NCBI RefSeq assembly: GCF_015062935.1
Contig: NZ_SUTM01000010.1
Span: 26,455-90,454, forward strand
DNA: 64,000 nucleotides
Origin: Methanobrevibacter sp.
GTDB taxonomy: Archaea > Methanobacteriota > Methanobacteria > Methanobacteriales > Methanobacteriaceae
Reading direction: 5' to 3'
Under the pieces are notes generated by a model. It did no database searches, was not told the DNA's origin, and worked only from the letters and a program-made list of their open reading frames with translations. The stretch's first letter is position 1. The number at the start of each line of letters is the position of its first letter. Shown piece after piece: positions 53,243-60,948 of the stretch. The translations under genes and the position numbers were made by a program.

Positions 53243-54193
53243 ATGAATGTTTTAGTAATTGGAGCCGGAGCGGTCGGAATAGGCCTTGCTGCATCCATGA
53301 TGTCACAAAATGCAAATGTTTCACTTTTTGCAAGAGGCCGTACCGCAGAGGCAATACGGAAAAACGGAATTGAAAGATGCGGACTTTTTACACACTACTC
53401 ATTTTCAGGCGATGAAGTGACAGTCTATGATGATTATGAAGACATTGCCAAAAATTCCTTTGACTACATTTTCATCACATCAAAGACAACAGCCAACTCA
53501 GATATCTCCCAAAAGCTGGACCGTCACAGGGATATCCTGAAAGACAACTTCAAGATTATCATATTCCAGAACGGTTTTGGAAACGATGAAGCATATCTGA
53601 GATACTTTAAAAAAAGTGAAGTGTTCTGCGCAAGGCTTATTACAGGATTTGCAAGACACAAAAGACACATAAGCGAGGTTACAGTGTATACCGAACCTAT
53701 TCTTATAGGATCTCTTCAAAATCAGGACCCTAAGGATTTAAAGCCTGTTGCAGATATGATTACCTCATCAGGAATCAGGTGTGAGCTTACAGATGAGGTG
53801 GACAAGTACCTTTGGGCGAAAATGCTTTATAACTGTGCCATGAATCCTCTTGGAGCCATTCTGGATGTAAACTATGGAAAGCTCACCGAAAGTGAGTATT
53901 CCGTAGAAATCATGAACCGTATCATCGATGAGATTTTTGAAGTCATAAATGCAAGCGAATATGAAACATTATGGGATGGTCCCGATGAGTACAGAAAGCT
54001 TTTCTACTCAAAGCTGGTTCCGGATACATACTCCCATTTCTCATCAACACATGCAGACATAAAAAGAAAAATCAGAACCGAAATCGATACCCTCAACGGC
54101 AAGGTAATTGAGTTGGGCGAAAAATATGAAATAGACGTAAGTACCAACAAAATTATTTATAATCTGATAAAATCAATTGAAAATGACTTCTAA
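53243..54193 (+). CDS. Ketopantoate reductase-like (PanE/ApbA family)
   Basis: 316 residues. Rossmann start VLVIGAGAVGIGLAASM, then SKTTANSD and FQNGFGND, and the C-terminal helical domain with the catalytic Lys in EVDKYLWAKMLYNCAMNPLGA. NADPH-dependent reduction of ketopantoate to pantoate for CoA synthesis is the family activity, though many PanE homologues have other 2-oxoacid substrates. Full length. Followed by an intergenic region with a perfect 12-bp inverted repeat. Confidence 0.72.
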   Translation: MNVLVIGAGAVGIGLAASMMSQNANVSLFARGRTAEAIRKNGIERCGLFTHYSFSGDEVTVYDDYEDIAKNSFDYIFITSKTTANSDISQKLDRHRDILKDNFKIIIFQNGFGNDEAYLRYFKKSEVFCARLITGFARHKRHISEVTVYTEPILIGSLQNQDPKDLKPVADMITSSGIRCELTDEVDKYLWAKMLYNCAMNPLGAILDVNYGKLTESEYSVEIMNRIIDEIFEVINASEYETLWDGPDEYRKLFYSKLVPDTYSHFSSTHADIKRKIRTEIDTLNGKVIELGEKYEIDVSTNKIIYNLIKSIENDF

Positions 54194-54242
54194 AATAGCT
54201 AATTATCCTAAAACTTTATATAGGTGGAAGATATAAAATAGT

Positions 54243-54286
54243 ATTGTTCATATTGTTATATACTATTTTTTTATAATATGAACAAT
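54243..54286 (+). promoter_or_regulatory. Perfect 12-bp inverted repeat upstream of the SseB-like operon
   Basis: ATTGTTCATATT (54243-54254) and AATATGAACAAT (54275-54286) are exact reverse complements separated by 20 bases. A short ORF of about 14 codons (MVEMSIRLYSFSGV) follows, and the SseB-like operon starts at 54402. The site may be the terminator of the upstream panE-like gene (T7 in the loop), an operator, or part of a leader RNA. Confidence 0.45.
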
Positions 54287-54401
54287 GGTGATGGTTGAAA
54301 TGAGCATTCGTTTGTATTCCTTTAGTGGTGTTTAGGAAGAGAATGTTCATTTGTTTTTAAAGAACTTATTTTTATGAAATTAATTATTTAAAGTGATTTT
54401 T

Positions 54402-54860
54402 ATGAGCGAACTTAAAGAATTAATCGAAGAGTACATTGAACTTGAAGAAAAGCTAGATGAAATCGAAGATGATGAATCTGAAGAATTTGAAGAAATTGCT
54501 GAAAAATTACATGATATGGGTCATGAAATCGATCATATGGTCTACAACGAAGAATTCACTATTGTATACAATGCAGATACCGAAGATGAAGAGGTCATTG
54601 CACTTATCATCAGCGATGAAGATGATGACAAGGAAGAATTTTTAATCCCTGTTTACACTGATGAGGAAGAAGCTAGGAAAGCTATCGAATCATTTGAAAC
54701 AGAATCCGGTGAAGCTACATTCAAATGTGATAAAGCTAATGGAAATGCTATCGTTCAGGCATATGCTGAAGATGAAGAATTTTTAGGATTGGCCATTAAC
54801 GCTCCTCAATGTGATTTTGTAATTTTTGCAGAGGAAGTTCACGACTGCAGTGATGAATAA
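54402..54860 (+). CDS. SseB-like protein 1, acidic
   Basis: 152 residues from the ATG at 54402 (AAGTGAT upstream). A strongly acidic helical N-terminus (LEEKLDEIEDDESEEFEEIA) precedes an SseB-type domain: EEFLIPVYTDEEEARKAIESF, then FLGLAINAPQCDFVIFAEEV (each quoted in short). In SseB proteins (enhanced serine sensitivity) the PVYTDEEE and GL-x-INP-like motifs recur. Function unresolved; members may be regulatory or type VI-linked. First of three genes joined by TAATG overlaps; two more homologues lie within 3 kb. Confidence 0.5.
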   Translation: MSELKELIEEYIELEEKLDEIEDDESEEFEEIAEKLHDMGHEIDHMVYNEEFTIVYNADTEDEEVIALIISDEDDDKEEFLIPVYTDEEEARKAIESFETESGEATFKCDKANGNAIVQAYAEDEEFLGLAINAPQCDFVIFAEEVHDCSDE

Positions 54861-55303
54861 TGAAGTTAAGCGATTACGAAGATTATCAGAAAAACAACGT
54901 TAAAGCTTCCAAAAGCCAGCTTAAGGAATACATTCAGGTTTACGCTGACATGGTTAAAAAGCTTAGAAATGAAGATGCTATCGAGCTTGAACCGGTTAAA
55001 GCAAATATCAAAAAAGCCTACAAGCAGGAGATTTACTTTACCCTGATTGATGAGAAGGGTGAATTCGTCAAGCTGATTGTCAAGGAACCTCACAGGCAGT
55101 ATATCATTCCGATATTTACTGACATGAGGGAATATGCACTGGGAAGCTCTAAAATATCCAAGCTGTTTTTGGACAAGCTTGAAATGAAAGTCATTACTCC
55201 TGATGACATTTCACAAATCGGTGAAGATGATGAGTTTTTTGAAGGATTTGTTATAAATCCTCACTCACAGAACTTCAATATGGATAAAAACGGGTGTTTT
55301 TAA
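54860..55303 (+). CDS. SseB-like protein 2
   Basis: 147 residues; its ATG shares the last base of the upstream stop (TAATG), so translation is coupled. N-terminal helix-rich part (KSQLKEYIQVYADMVKKLRNE) and an SseB-type core: YIIPIFTDMREYALGSSK, then FFEGFVINPHSQNF. The same motifs as in protein 1 but with a basic rather than acidic N-terminal part. No signal peptide. Second gene of the three-gene operon. Confidence 0.5.
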   Translation: MKLSDYEDYQKNNVKASKSQLKEYIQVYADMVKKLRNEDAIELEPVKANIKKAYKQEIYFTLIDEKGEFVKLIVKEPHRQYIIPIFTDMREYALGSSKISKLFLDKLEMKVITPDDISQIGEDDEFFEGFVINPHSQNFNMDKNGCF

Positions 55304-55581
55304 TGAAATTCATATGTCCTGCAATTGGTGAGGATCATGAAAGGGACTTTCTTGTCTGCGGAAGCCTTGATGATTTTAGAATAATTGTCTTCAGCGACAA
55401 GAAAGAATATGAGAAGGGTTTTGAGTATCTCGAACTTGCAGATTATGAACCCTGTGAAGTTTCCCTTCATCTTTTCCAGGAGCTTTCACGAAATGATGAT
55501 GCTTTCAGCGGCATTATTTTAAATATTCACGATGAAAATAAATTTATTTCAAAAAAAGAATTATTAGAAGAATCATTCTAA
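55303..55581 (+). CDS. SseB-like protein 3, short
   Basis: 92 residues from the ATG at 55303, again in a TAATG overlap. A shortened version without the N-terminal helix: RIIVFSDKKEYEKGFEYL and FSGIILNIHDENKFI align with the PVFTDEEEY and GYVINP motifs of its neighbours. The ligand or partner is unknown. The 3' end overlaps the convergent 90-residue gene by 9 bp and includes a hairpin (AGAAGAAT/ATTCTTCT, 55566-55588). Confidence 0.45.
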   Translation: MKFICPAIGEDHERDFLVCGSLDDFRIIVFSDKKEYEKGFEYLELADYEPCEVSLHLFQELSRNDDAFSGIILNIHDENKFISKKELLEESF

Positions 55582-55845
55582 TTCTTCTTCTATTTCGTCT
55601 TCTTCTACAATGTCCTTTTTGTAATACTTGTATCTGTAGGACATTTTGAAACCTTTTTCGACTTCACGTTTAGGTCTCTTTTTGCGTTTTATATTTGGCC
55701 CATAGATTCCTTTGTACTGGTCCTGATGGGGTTTTGCCAAATTCTTGTTTTCACGATAATATGTGGAAATTCTATTTCTAGTATGCGGCGCTCTGTACAT
55801 TCTTTTTCTTAAAAGACGCCTACTACTGCTTACACGCCTTATCAC
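55573..55845 (-). CDS. Small basic protein of unknown function
   Basis: 90 residues from the GTG at 55845, preceded by AAGTGATTTTT, the same arrangement as upstream of SseB-like protein 1; a GTG three codons earlier is possible. Very basic N-terminal two thirds (RRVSSSRRLLRKRMYRAP, KRKKRPKREV) and an acidic end (DIVEEDEIEEELE). Looks like a nucleic-acid- or ribosome-associated protein. No family recognised. Follows the 63-residue gene by 9 bp on the same strand. Confidence 0.45.
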   Translation of the reverse strand: MIRRVSSSRRLLRKRMYRAPHTRNRISTYYRENKNLAKPHQDQYKGIYGPNIKRKKRPKREVEKGFKMSYRYKYYKKDIVEEDEIEEELE

Positions 55846-55854
55846 AAAAATCAC

Positions 55855-56046
55855 TTATCTTCTGTTTAAATTTTTTGTAGCGGATTTATCTAGAGTAGCT
55901 TGAATTTCATCAATTCTTTCAACTACAACTTTTATGGCCTGTTCACCTTGACGGGTTGGGTTGATTCCTTGCTCTACAAGTAATGCATCCCTGATATCTC
56001 TTAATCTGTCAATTGAATCGATTTTCATTATTGTACTATAAAACAT
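55855..56046 (-). CDS. Small helical protein of unknown function
   Basis: 63 residues. A strong AAGGAGG stands 5 bases before the ATG at 56046. Sequence MKIDSIDRLRDIRDALLVEQGINPTR then a helix (AIKVVVERIDEIQATLD) and a basic end (NLNRR). The regular hydrophobic spacing implies a helical bundle. First gene of a two-gene unit with the basic protein. No family recognised. Confidence 0.5.
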   Translation of the reverse strand: MFYSTIMKIDSIDRLRDIRDALLVEQGINPTRQGEQAIKVVVERIDEIQATLDKSATKNLNRR

Positions 56047-56099
56047 GAGAATCCTCCTTAACTAATTATAAGGTTTGATTTTTTTAATAAAAATATTTT

Positions 56100-57002
56100 A
56101 TGATTAACGACAAATTATTTAACATGTTTGAAAAACAGCAAGTTATCTATCTGGCGGGAGGGTGCTTCTGGGGTGTTGAAGCATTCATTTCACGTCTTAA
56201 GGGAGTCAATCACACAGAAGTGGGCTATGCCAACGGAAGGGATTTGGCCCCTACATATGAAAAGGTCTGCAGCGGAAAAACAGGCCATGCAGAAACTGTA
56301 AAGGCGACATACAACCCTAAAATCATTACTTTGGAAAGCATTCTGGAGAATTTTTTCAGGATTATCGATCCCTATTCCAGAAACCGTCAGGGGGCTGATG
56401 TGGGAACACAATACCGTACAGGAATCTACTGGCAGGAAGACTCACAGATGAAGGATGTTTTGAGGTTTTTATCAACAAAGCAGAAGCTTTCAGCTCGAAG
56501 GATTGTAGTGGAGGCTCATGCCATTTCCAGTTTTTATCCGGCGGAGGAGTATCATCAGAAATACCTTGAGAAAAACCCTCAGGGATATTGTCATGTTGAT
56601 TTAAATTTAATAGATGATAAAGAATTCGACCACTTGAGCCAAGAGGAATATGAAATAACACAGCTGTCTTTAACAGAACCTCCATTTGCCAACAAGTATG
56701 ATGATTTTTTTGAGGATGGTGTATATGTGGATGTGGTTGATGGTGAAGTTCTCTTCTCTTCAGAGGACAAGTTCGACTCAGGGTGCGGATGGCCTGCATT
56801 TTCAAAACCCATATCCGAGGACGTGATTAAAAAACACAGGGACTTTTCACACGGAACAACCAGAATAGAGGTTAGAAGCGCAAAGGCAAACTCACATCTC
56901 GGCCATCTTTTCCACGACGGACCCGGAGGAAGTCCGCGCTACTGCATCAATTCAGCGGCCCTTAAATTCATACCGAAAGAGGAATTTGAAAAAGATAAAT
57001 AA
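56100..57002 (+). CDS. msrAB: Peptide methionine sulphoxide reductase MsrA-MsrB fusion
   Basis: 300 residues. MsrA domain first (about 14-165): [13 protein letters not shown] with catalytic Cys22, and [22 protein letters not shown]. MsrB domain second (about 175-295): [30 protein letters not shown], and catalytic Cys282 in RYCINSAAL. Repairs both S and R methionine sulphoxides. The zinc-binding CxxC pairs of many MsrB proteins are absent. The start may be the ATG at 56100, with a later ATG (codon 9) as alternative. Part of a local redox-defence group. Confidence 0.9.
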   Translation: MINDKLFNMFEKQQVIYLAGGCFWGVEAFISRLKGVNHTEVGYANGRDLAPTYEKVCSGKTGHAETVKATYNPKIITLESILENFFRIIDPYSRNRQGADVGTQYRTGIYWQEDSQMKDVLRFLSTKQKLSARRIVVEAHAISSFYPAEEYHQKYLEKNPQGYCHVDLNLIDDKEFDHLSQEEYEITQLSLTEPPFANKYDDFFEDGVYVDVVDGEVLFSSEDKFDSGCGWPAFSKPISEDVIKKHRDFSHGTTRIEVRSAKANSHLGHLFHDGPGGSPRYCINSAALKFIPKEEFEKDK

Positions 57003-57026
57003 TACAAAATATAGAAATATGATACA

Positions 57027-57422
57027 ATGAAAATTGAAGACATAAAACATCCGGAGCTTAAAAATCACATCAACATGATTTATATGCACGGAGAAAATCA
57101 AAACCAGAAAGCTATTGAAAAAACCGAAGATGAAATAAGACAATACATCCGTGACAAATATTTCATAATTTCAACAGAAGATTCAAAGCCTGTAAAAATC
57201 CCATATGCCAATGACGGCGAATATCTGGTTCCCGTCTTTACCGACGAAGCCGAATACATCAACGGAATGCAGTACTTCTCATTGAATGTAATGGATGAAA
57301 ATAAGGACTACATTATAGAAAAATTAGATTATTTTAAAAAATTAAAAGAAGATCCTAATTTCTTAGGATACATCGTAAATATTGCTCGTGTCAGCTATAT
57401 AATTAACACTAGTCTTTTATGA
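57027..57422 (+). CDS. SseB-like protein 4
   Basis: 131 residues, 24 bp after msrAB. N-terminal helix, then the SseB-type core GEYLVPVFTDEAEYINGMQYF and FLGYIVNIARVSYII (quoted in short). The closest to the family consensus among the four paralogues. The last 14 bp overlap the convergent Mrp gene. Its position right after msrAB suggests one transcript, but a link in function is not shown. Confidence 0.5.
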   Translation: MKIEDIKHPELKNHINMIYMHGENQNQKAIEKTEDEIRQYIRDKYFIISTEDSKPVKIPYANDGEYLVPVFTDEAEYINGMQYFSLNVMDENKDYIIEKLDYFKKLKEDPNFLGYIVNIARVSYIINTSLL

Positions 57423-58389
57423 AATCTTTCTGAATTTCAGAAACGATTTCAGCAAATCTTTTTGATACTTCATCATTCGGGTCGAGTGTTGATATTACAC
57501 CTTCCTGATTAGGTGAATCTGAAACTTTTTCTTCTATTGGAAGGTCGCCCAAATAGGTGATTTCCATCTCTTCAGCGAATTTCTCACCATTTCCTTTTCC
57601 AAATACATGAAGCTTTTCTGAACAGTGAGGACAGATATAGTAAGCCATGTTTTCAATAAGGCCTATTTTATCAATATTCATCATCTCAACCATTTTAACA
57701 CATTTCAAAACGTCTTCCTGTGATACGACGTTAGGTGTTGTTACCATAATTACCGCATCAGCATCAGGAATGGTTTGCAATACTGTTAAAGGTTCGTCCC
57801 CAGTTCCAGGAGGGTTGTCAATGATTAAATAATCAAGACTTCCCCAGTGAGAGTCAGATATGAGCTGTCTGATTGCTCCGGTTTTTTGAGGACCTCTCCA
57901 TATGATTGGTGTGTCGATATTTTCCAAAAGGAATGCCATTGACATTACTTTAAGACCGCTTGGAGTGGTAACCGGAAACATTGAATGTTTGTACTCTTCC
58001 TGTTTTGCTTTGATGAATTCAGCTTTCTGCTCATCATTTTCAAATGTTTCTTTTGCCATTGCTCCTTCTGTAAGGTCTCTGAATACTTCAAACTGATAGT
58101 TCTGGAAATTTTCACCGTAAAGTTCAAGGCCCAGCATTTTAGGAATGTTCGGTCCGTGAATATCAGCATCCAAAATACCTGTTTTAAAGCCTTGTTTCTG
58201 TAAGGTTTCAGCAAGATTGGCAGCTACTGTGGATTTTCCGACTCCTCCTTTTCCACTCATAACCACAATTTTATGTTTGATTTGACCAAGATTTTTAGCA
58301 AGTCTTATTTCCTGTTCAATCATTTGTTTTTGTTGTTCAGGAGTCATCTGACCCCCGTGACCATGATGACCGTGTCCATGTTCCGGCAT
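57409..58389 (-). CDS. Mrp/NBP35 family ATP-binding Fe-S carrier
   Basis: 326 residues. Deviant Walker A SGKGGVGKST (45-54), switch DADIHGPN, and the cluster motif CPHC near residue 253. The N-terminus is His/Gly-rich (MPEHGHGHHGHGG), which may bind metal. Mrp/ApbC proteins bind and pass on 4Fe-4S clusters to apoproteins in an ATP-linked way. Strong GGGGGAG upstream of the ATG. Convergent with SseB-like protein 4, 14 bp overlap. Downstream of the CoA-disulphide-reductase-like gene by 30 bp, so likely one operon. Confidence 0.85.
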   Translation of the reverse strand: MPEHGHGHHGHGGQMTPEQQKQMIEQEIRLAKNLGQIKHKIVVMSGKGGVGKSTVAANLAETLQKQGFKTGILDADIHGPNIPKMLGLELYGENFQNYQFEVFRDLTEGAMAKETFENDEQKAEFIKAKQEEYKHSMFPVTTPSGLKVMSMAFLLENIDTPIIWRGPQKTGAIRQLISDSHWGSLDYLIIDNPPGTGDEPLTVLQTIPDADAVIMVTTPNVVSQEDVLKCVKMVEMMNIDKIGLIENMAYYICPHCSEKLHVFGKGNGEKFAEEMEITYLGDLPIEEKVSDSPNQEGVISTLDPNDEVSKRFAEIVSEIQKDFIKD

Positions 58390-58419
58390 AATATATCTCC
58401 CCCTTAATTTTTAGTTTAT

Positions 58420-59751
58420 TTAATTGAATTTTTTACTTACTTCTTCAACTGCAAGTATTAGCGGATCTGTAACCATTGATACGGGCGGCGCATAAGCGAA
58501 TTCCATATTGCTTAAGTCAAAGCAGGTCAAACCTTCGGTGATAGCCAGTGTCATGGTATCGATTCTTTCAGCTACCCTTTCCTCTGCTATGATTTGGCAT
58601 CCTATAATGGTTCCGTTTCCGTCACATATAACCTTAATGTCCATTGGTTTTGCATTAGGATAGTATCTTGCCCTTGTAAGAGCTTCCACTTTTTGAACAA
58701 CAGGTCTGATTCTGTTCTGCTGAGCGAAACTTGTTGTGTAACCTACTGCACCGAATTCCAGTTTTCCGACTTTTGACACCATTGAGTTCAATACAGGGTT
58801 GAATTTGGATTTTTTACCGCAGATTGTACGTGCCAATGTTTTTGATTCACGAACAGCAGTTGTACCTAATTGGGATATGGTGTTTGAACCTAAAATAAGG
58901 TCTTTGGATTCTACACAGTCCCCTACTGCATAAACGTCTTCAACTGAGGTTTCCATTCTGTCGTTTACAAGGATTGCCCATCTTCCGATTTCACATCCTG
59001 CCATTTCAGCCAGTTTAAGTTCTGCCCTGACACCTGTTGCCATGATTACCATGTCAGCGTCATATATTTCCTCATCGCCGAAGCATGCCCTTTCAACTTT
59101 TCCGTCACCTAAAAGCTTGGTGATCGGTTTGCCCAATACCACTTTGATTCCTTCCATTTCAAGGTATTTTACCAGAATATCAGACATATCTTTATCAAGA
59201 GACCTTGGAACGATTTGAGGAAGCATTTCACTTAAGATAACATTCAAACCCTGTTTTTTAAGTGCGTATGCAATTTCAATACCGATTAAACCTGCACCAG
59301 TGACGATAGCGCTTTTAGCCTCTTTCATTGCTTCCTGCACTTTAATACCGTCATCAATATTTCTGATTCTGTATACTCCATCAAGGTCCACGCCCTGCAT
59401 TGGAGGGATGAACGGACTTCCACCGGTTGCAAGAACAAGTTTGTCATAATCCAAAACAGTTTCCTTGCCATCCTTTTCATAGGTTACTGTTTTTTTATCG
59501 GAATCGACTGCAGTTACTTCTGCTTCGATGATTACATCAATGTCTTTTTCCTTATAATCTTCAGGAGTTCTCATTACAATATCATCAAAAGATTCTATTT
59601 TACCAGACAATACATAAGGAATAGCGCATGGAGAGTATGCTACCTTATTGTCTCTTGTGATTACTGTAATTTCTATTTCTTTATTAAGTTTACGTATATT
59701 TGAAGCTGTTGAGATTCCTCCAGCTCCTCCACCGACAATTACTACTTTCAT
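58420..59751 (-). CDS. NADH oxidase / CoA-disulphide reductase-like flavoprotein
   Basis: 443 residues. FAD loop VIVGGGAGGISTASNIR at the start, the single redox Cys42 in YSPCAIPYVLSG, NAD loop TGAGLIGIEIAYALKK near 150, and YAVGDCVE near 275. The single-Cys pattern with C-terminal domain is that of CoA-disulphide reductase/NADH oxidase. In archaea such enzymes reduce CoA disulphide or polysulphide, or O2 to H2O2 or water. Directly upstream of mrp on the same strand. Belongs with the nearby oxidative-stress genes. Confidence 0.82.
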   Translation of the reverse strand: MKVVIVGGGAGGISTASNIRKLNKEIEITVITRDNKVAYSPCAIPYVLSGKIESFDDIVMRTPEDYKEKDIDVIIEAEVTAVDSDKKTVTYEKDGKETVLDYDKLVLATGGSPFIPPMQGVDLDGVYRIRNIDDGIKVQEAMKEAKSAIVTGAGLIGIEIAYALKKQGLNVILSEMLPQIVPRSLDKDMSDILVKYLEMEGIKVVLGKPITKLLGDGKVERACFGDEEIYDADMVIMATGVRAELKLAEMAGCEIGRWAILVNDRMETSVEDVYAVGDCVESKDLILGSNTISQLGTTAVRESKTLARTICGKKSKFNPVLNSMVSKVGKLEFGAVGYTTSFAQQNRIRPVVQKVEALTRARYYPNAKPMDIKVICDGNGTIIGCQIIAEERVAERIDTMTLAITEGLTCFDLSNMEFAYAPPVSMVTDPLILAVEEVSKKFN

Positions 59752-59825
59752 TTTAACAAAACCGTATATGATTTATACAATATATAATATAATAAAATAT
59801 AGTATAAAAAGATTAAGGTTAAAAT

Positions 59826-60449
59826 ATGAAAGAAATTGATTTTGATTTGGACGAAAACCCTTTTATTAATTTTTTATCATCACGCTATGTCATGTGTGCA
59901 AGAGTTAATGTTGAAAGTCTGTGGAAATGGTGTCATGAAAATGACAAATCATTTTTTGTGATGAGCCTTGGATGTCTTATGAATGCAGTAAACTCAGTTG
60001 ACAATCTTAAAAGAAGAATAATCGACGGCAAAGCGGTCGAATATGACTATCTTGACGGAGCCACTCCCATAATGGATGAAGAAAATGAGATTTACAGGGA
60101 AATGAGAGTCAAAACACCACAGGAGTTTGGCGATATTTTAGAATGGCACGATTATGTAAGAGGCCTCTCACAGGCCATTTTGAAAGGTGAAAATGAAGGA
60201 TTTACATTGGAGATGGAGAAAAGAGACTTTACAAACATTGCAAACTTTTCCTGCATTCCGTGGGTCGATTTTGACTGCATTACCAACTGCGTTTTAAACG
60301 GAAGGCAAATTCAGCCGTTAATAACCTGGGGAAAAGTGAATGATGATTATGAAATGAGCATTTCAATTACAGTCAACCATATTTTCGTTAACGGCCGTGA
60401 GCTCGGATACTTTTTTGAAAATGCGCAAAAAGAGTTTAATCAATTTTAA
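59826..60449 (+). CDS. Chloramphenicol-acetyltransferase-like protein
   Basis: 207 residues. CAT-fold features: N-terminal FSSRYVMCARVNVESLWKW-like strand (SSRYVMCARVNVE), PIMDEENEIYREMRVKTPQEF, SCIPWVDFD, and the C-terminal catalytic motif NHIFVNGRELG. The catalytic His185 is kept, but the usual HHxxxDG reads NHxxxNG, with Asn for Asp at 189. Real CATs need the Asp for structure, so the native substrate may differ. AAGGTTA precedes the ATG. Possibly an acyltransferase for small amines or hydroxyls. Confidence 0.68.
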   Translation: MKEIDFDLDENPFINFLSSRYVMCARVNVESLWKWCHENDKSFFVMSLGCLMNAVNSVDNLKRRIIDGKAVEYDYLDGATPIMDEENEIYREMRVKTPQEFGDILEWHDYVRGLSQAILKGENEGFTLEMEKRDFTNIANFSCIPWVDFDCITNCVLNGRQIQPLITWGKVNDDYEMSISITVNHIFVNGRELGYFFENAQKEFNQF

Positions 60450-60948
60450 TCAAACTCACATTATTCAGAAAATATAATGTGTAAAAATAGAAAAATTTTA
60501 ATAAAAAAAATTAATGCCTTATTGTAGAGAAAAAATCCCCACAATATTCCGTATTAGACATTAAAACTAATCAATTTGGTTTCCCAATAGAGGTTTACTT
60601 AAAAGTAAATCCCTTGTATAATCTATTATTGAATAATCCATATAAACTTAACTTATTTAAGAAAAATAGGCAATTAAACATTAATATATATTAATAGGTT
60701 ACTCAAAACCATTACTGGAAAATTTAGGAAAAAATAGTTTTAAGAATATATATGTAATTTTTAAGAGAATATGTTTTTGAAATGCCTTTCATTATTCTAA
60801 TATATAGATGCTGAATTTCAAAACATTGGCATTGAAAGTATGAAAAATAGGATATGCAAAATTAAAATAAACACCACAAATAATTTTTGAAAAATGATTC
60901 GCAATTAAAAAATAAAAAAAGAAGGAGTAATTTAACTCCCCAAAATAT
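60450..60948. other. 500-bp gap between two converging genes, no gene firmly supported
   Basis: AT-rich. It holds a possible terminator of the CAT-like gene (CACATTA at 60457-60463 and TAATGTG at 60475-60481). A 24-codon minus-strand ORF at 60567-60641 (MDYSIIDYTRDLLL...) looks coding-like and contains a hairpin, but is too short to be sure. A 500-bp space at a convergent junction needs no promoter, so it is unusually long here; a small RNA or a mobile-element scar is possible. Confidence 0.4.
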
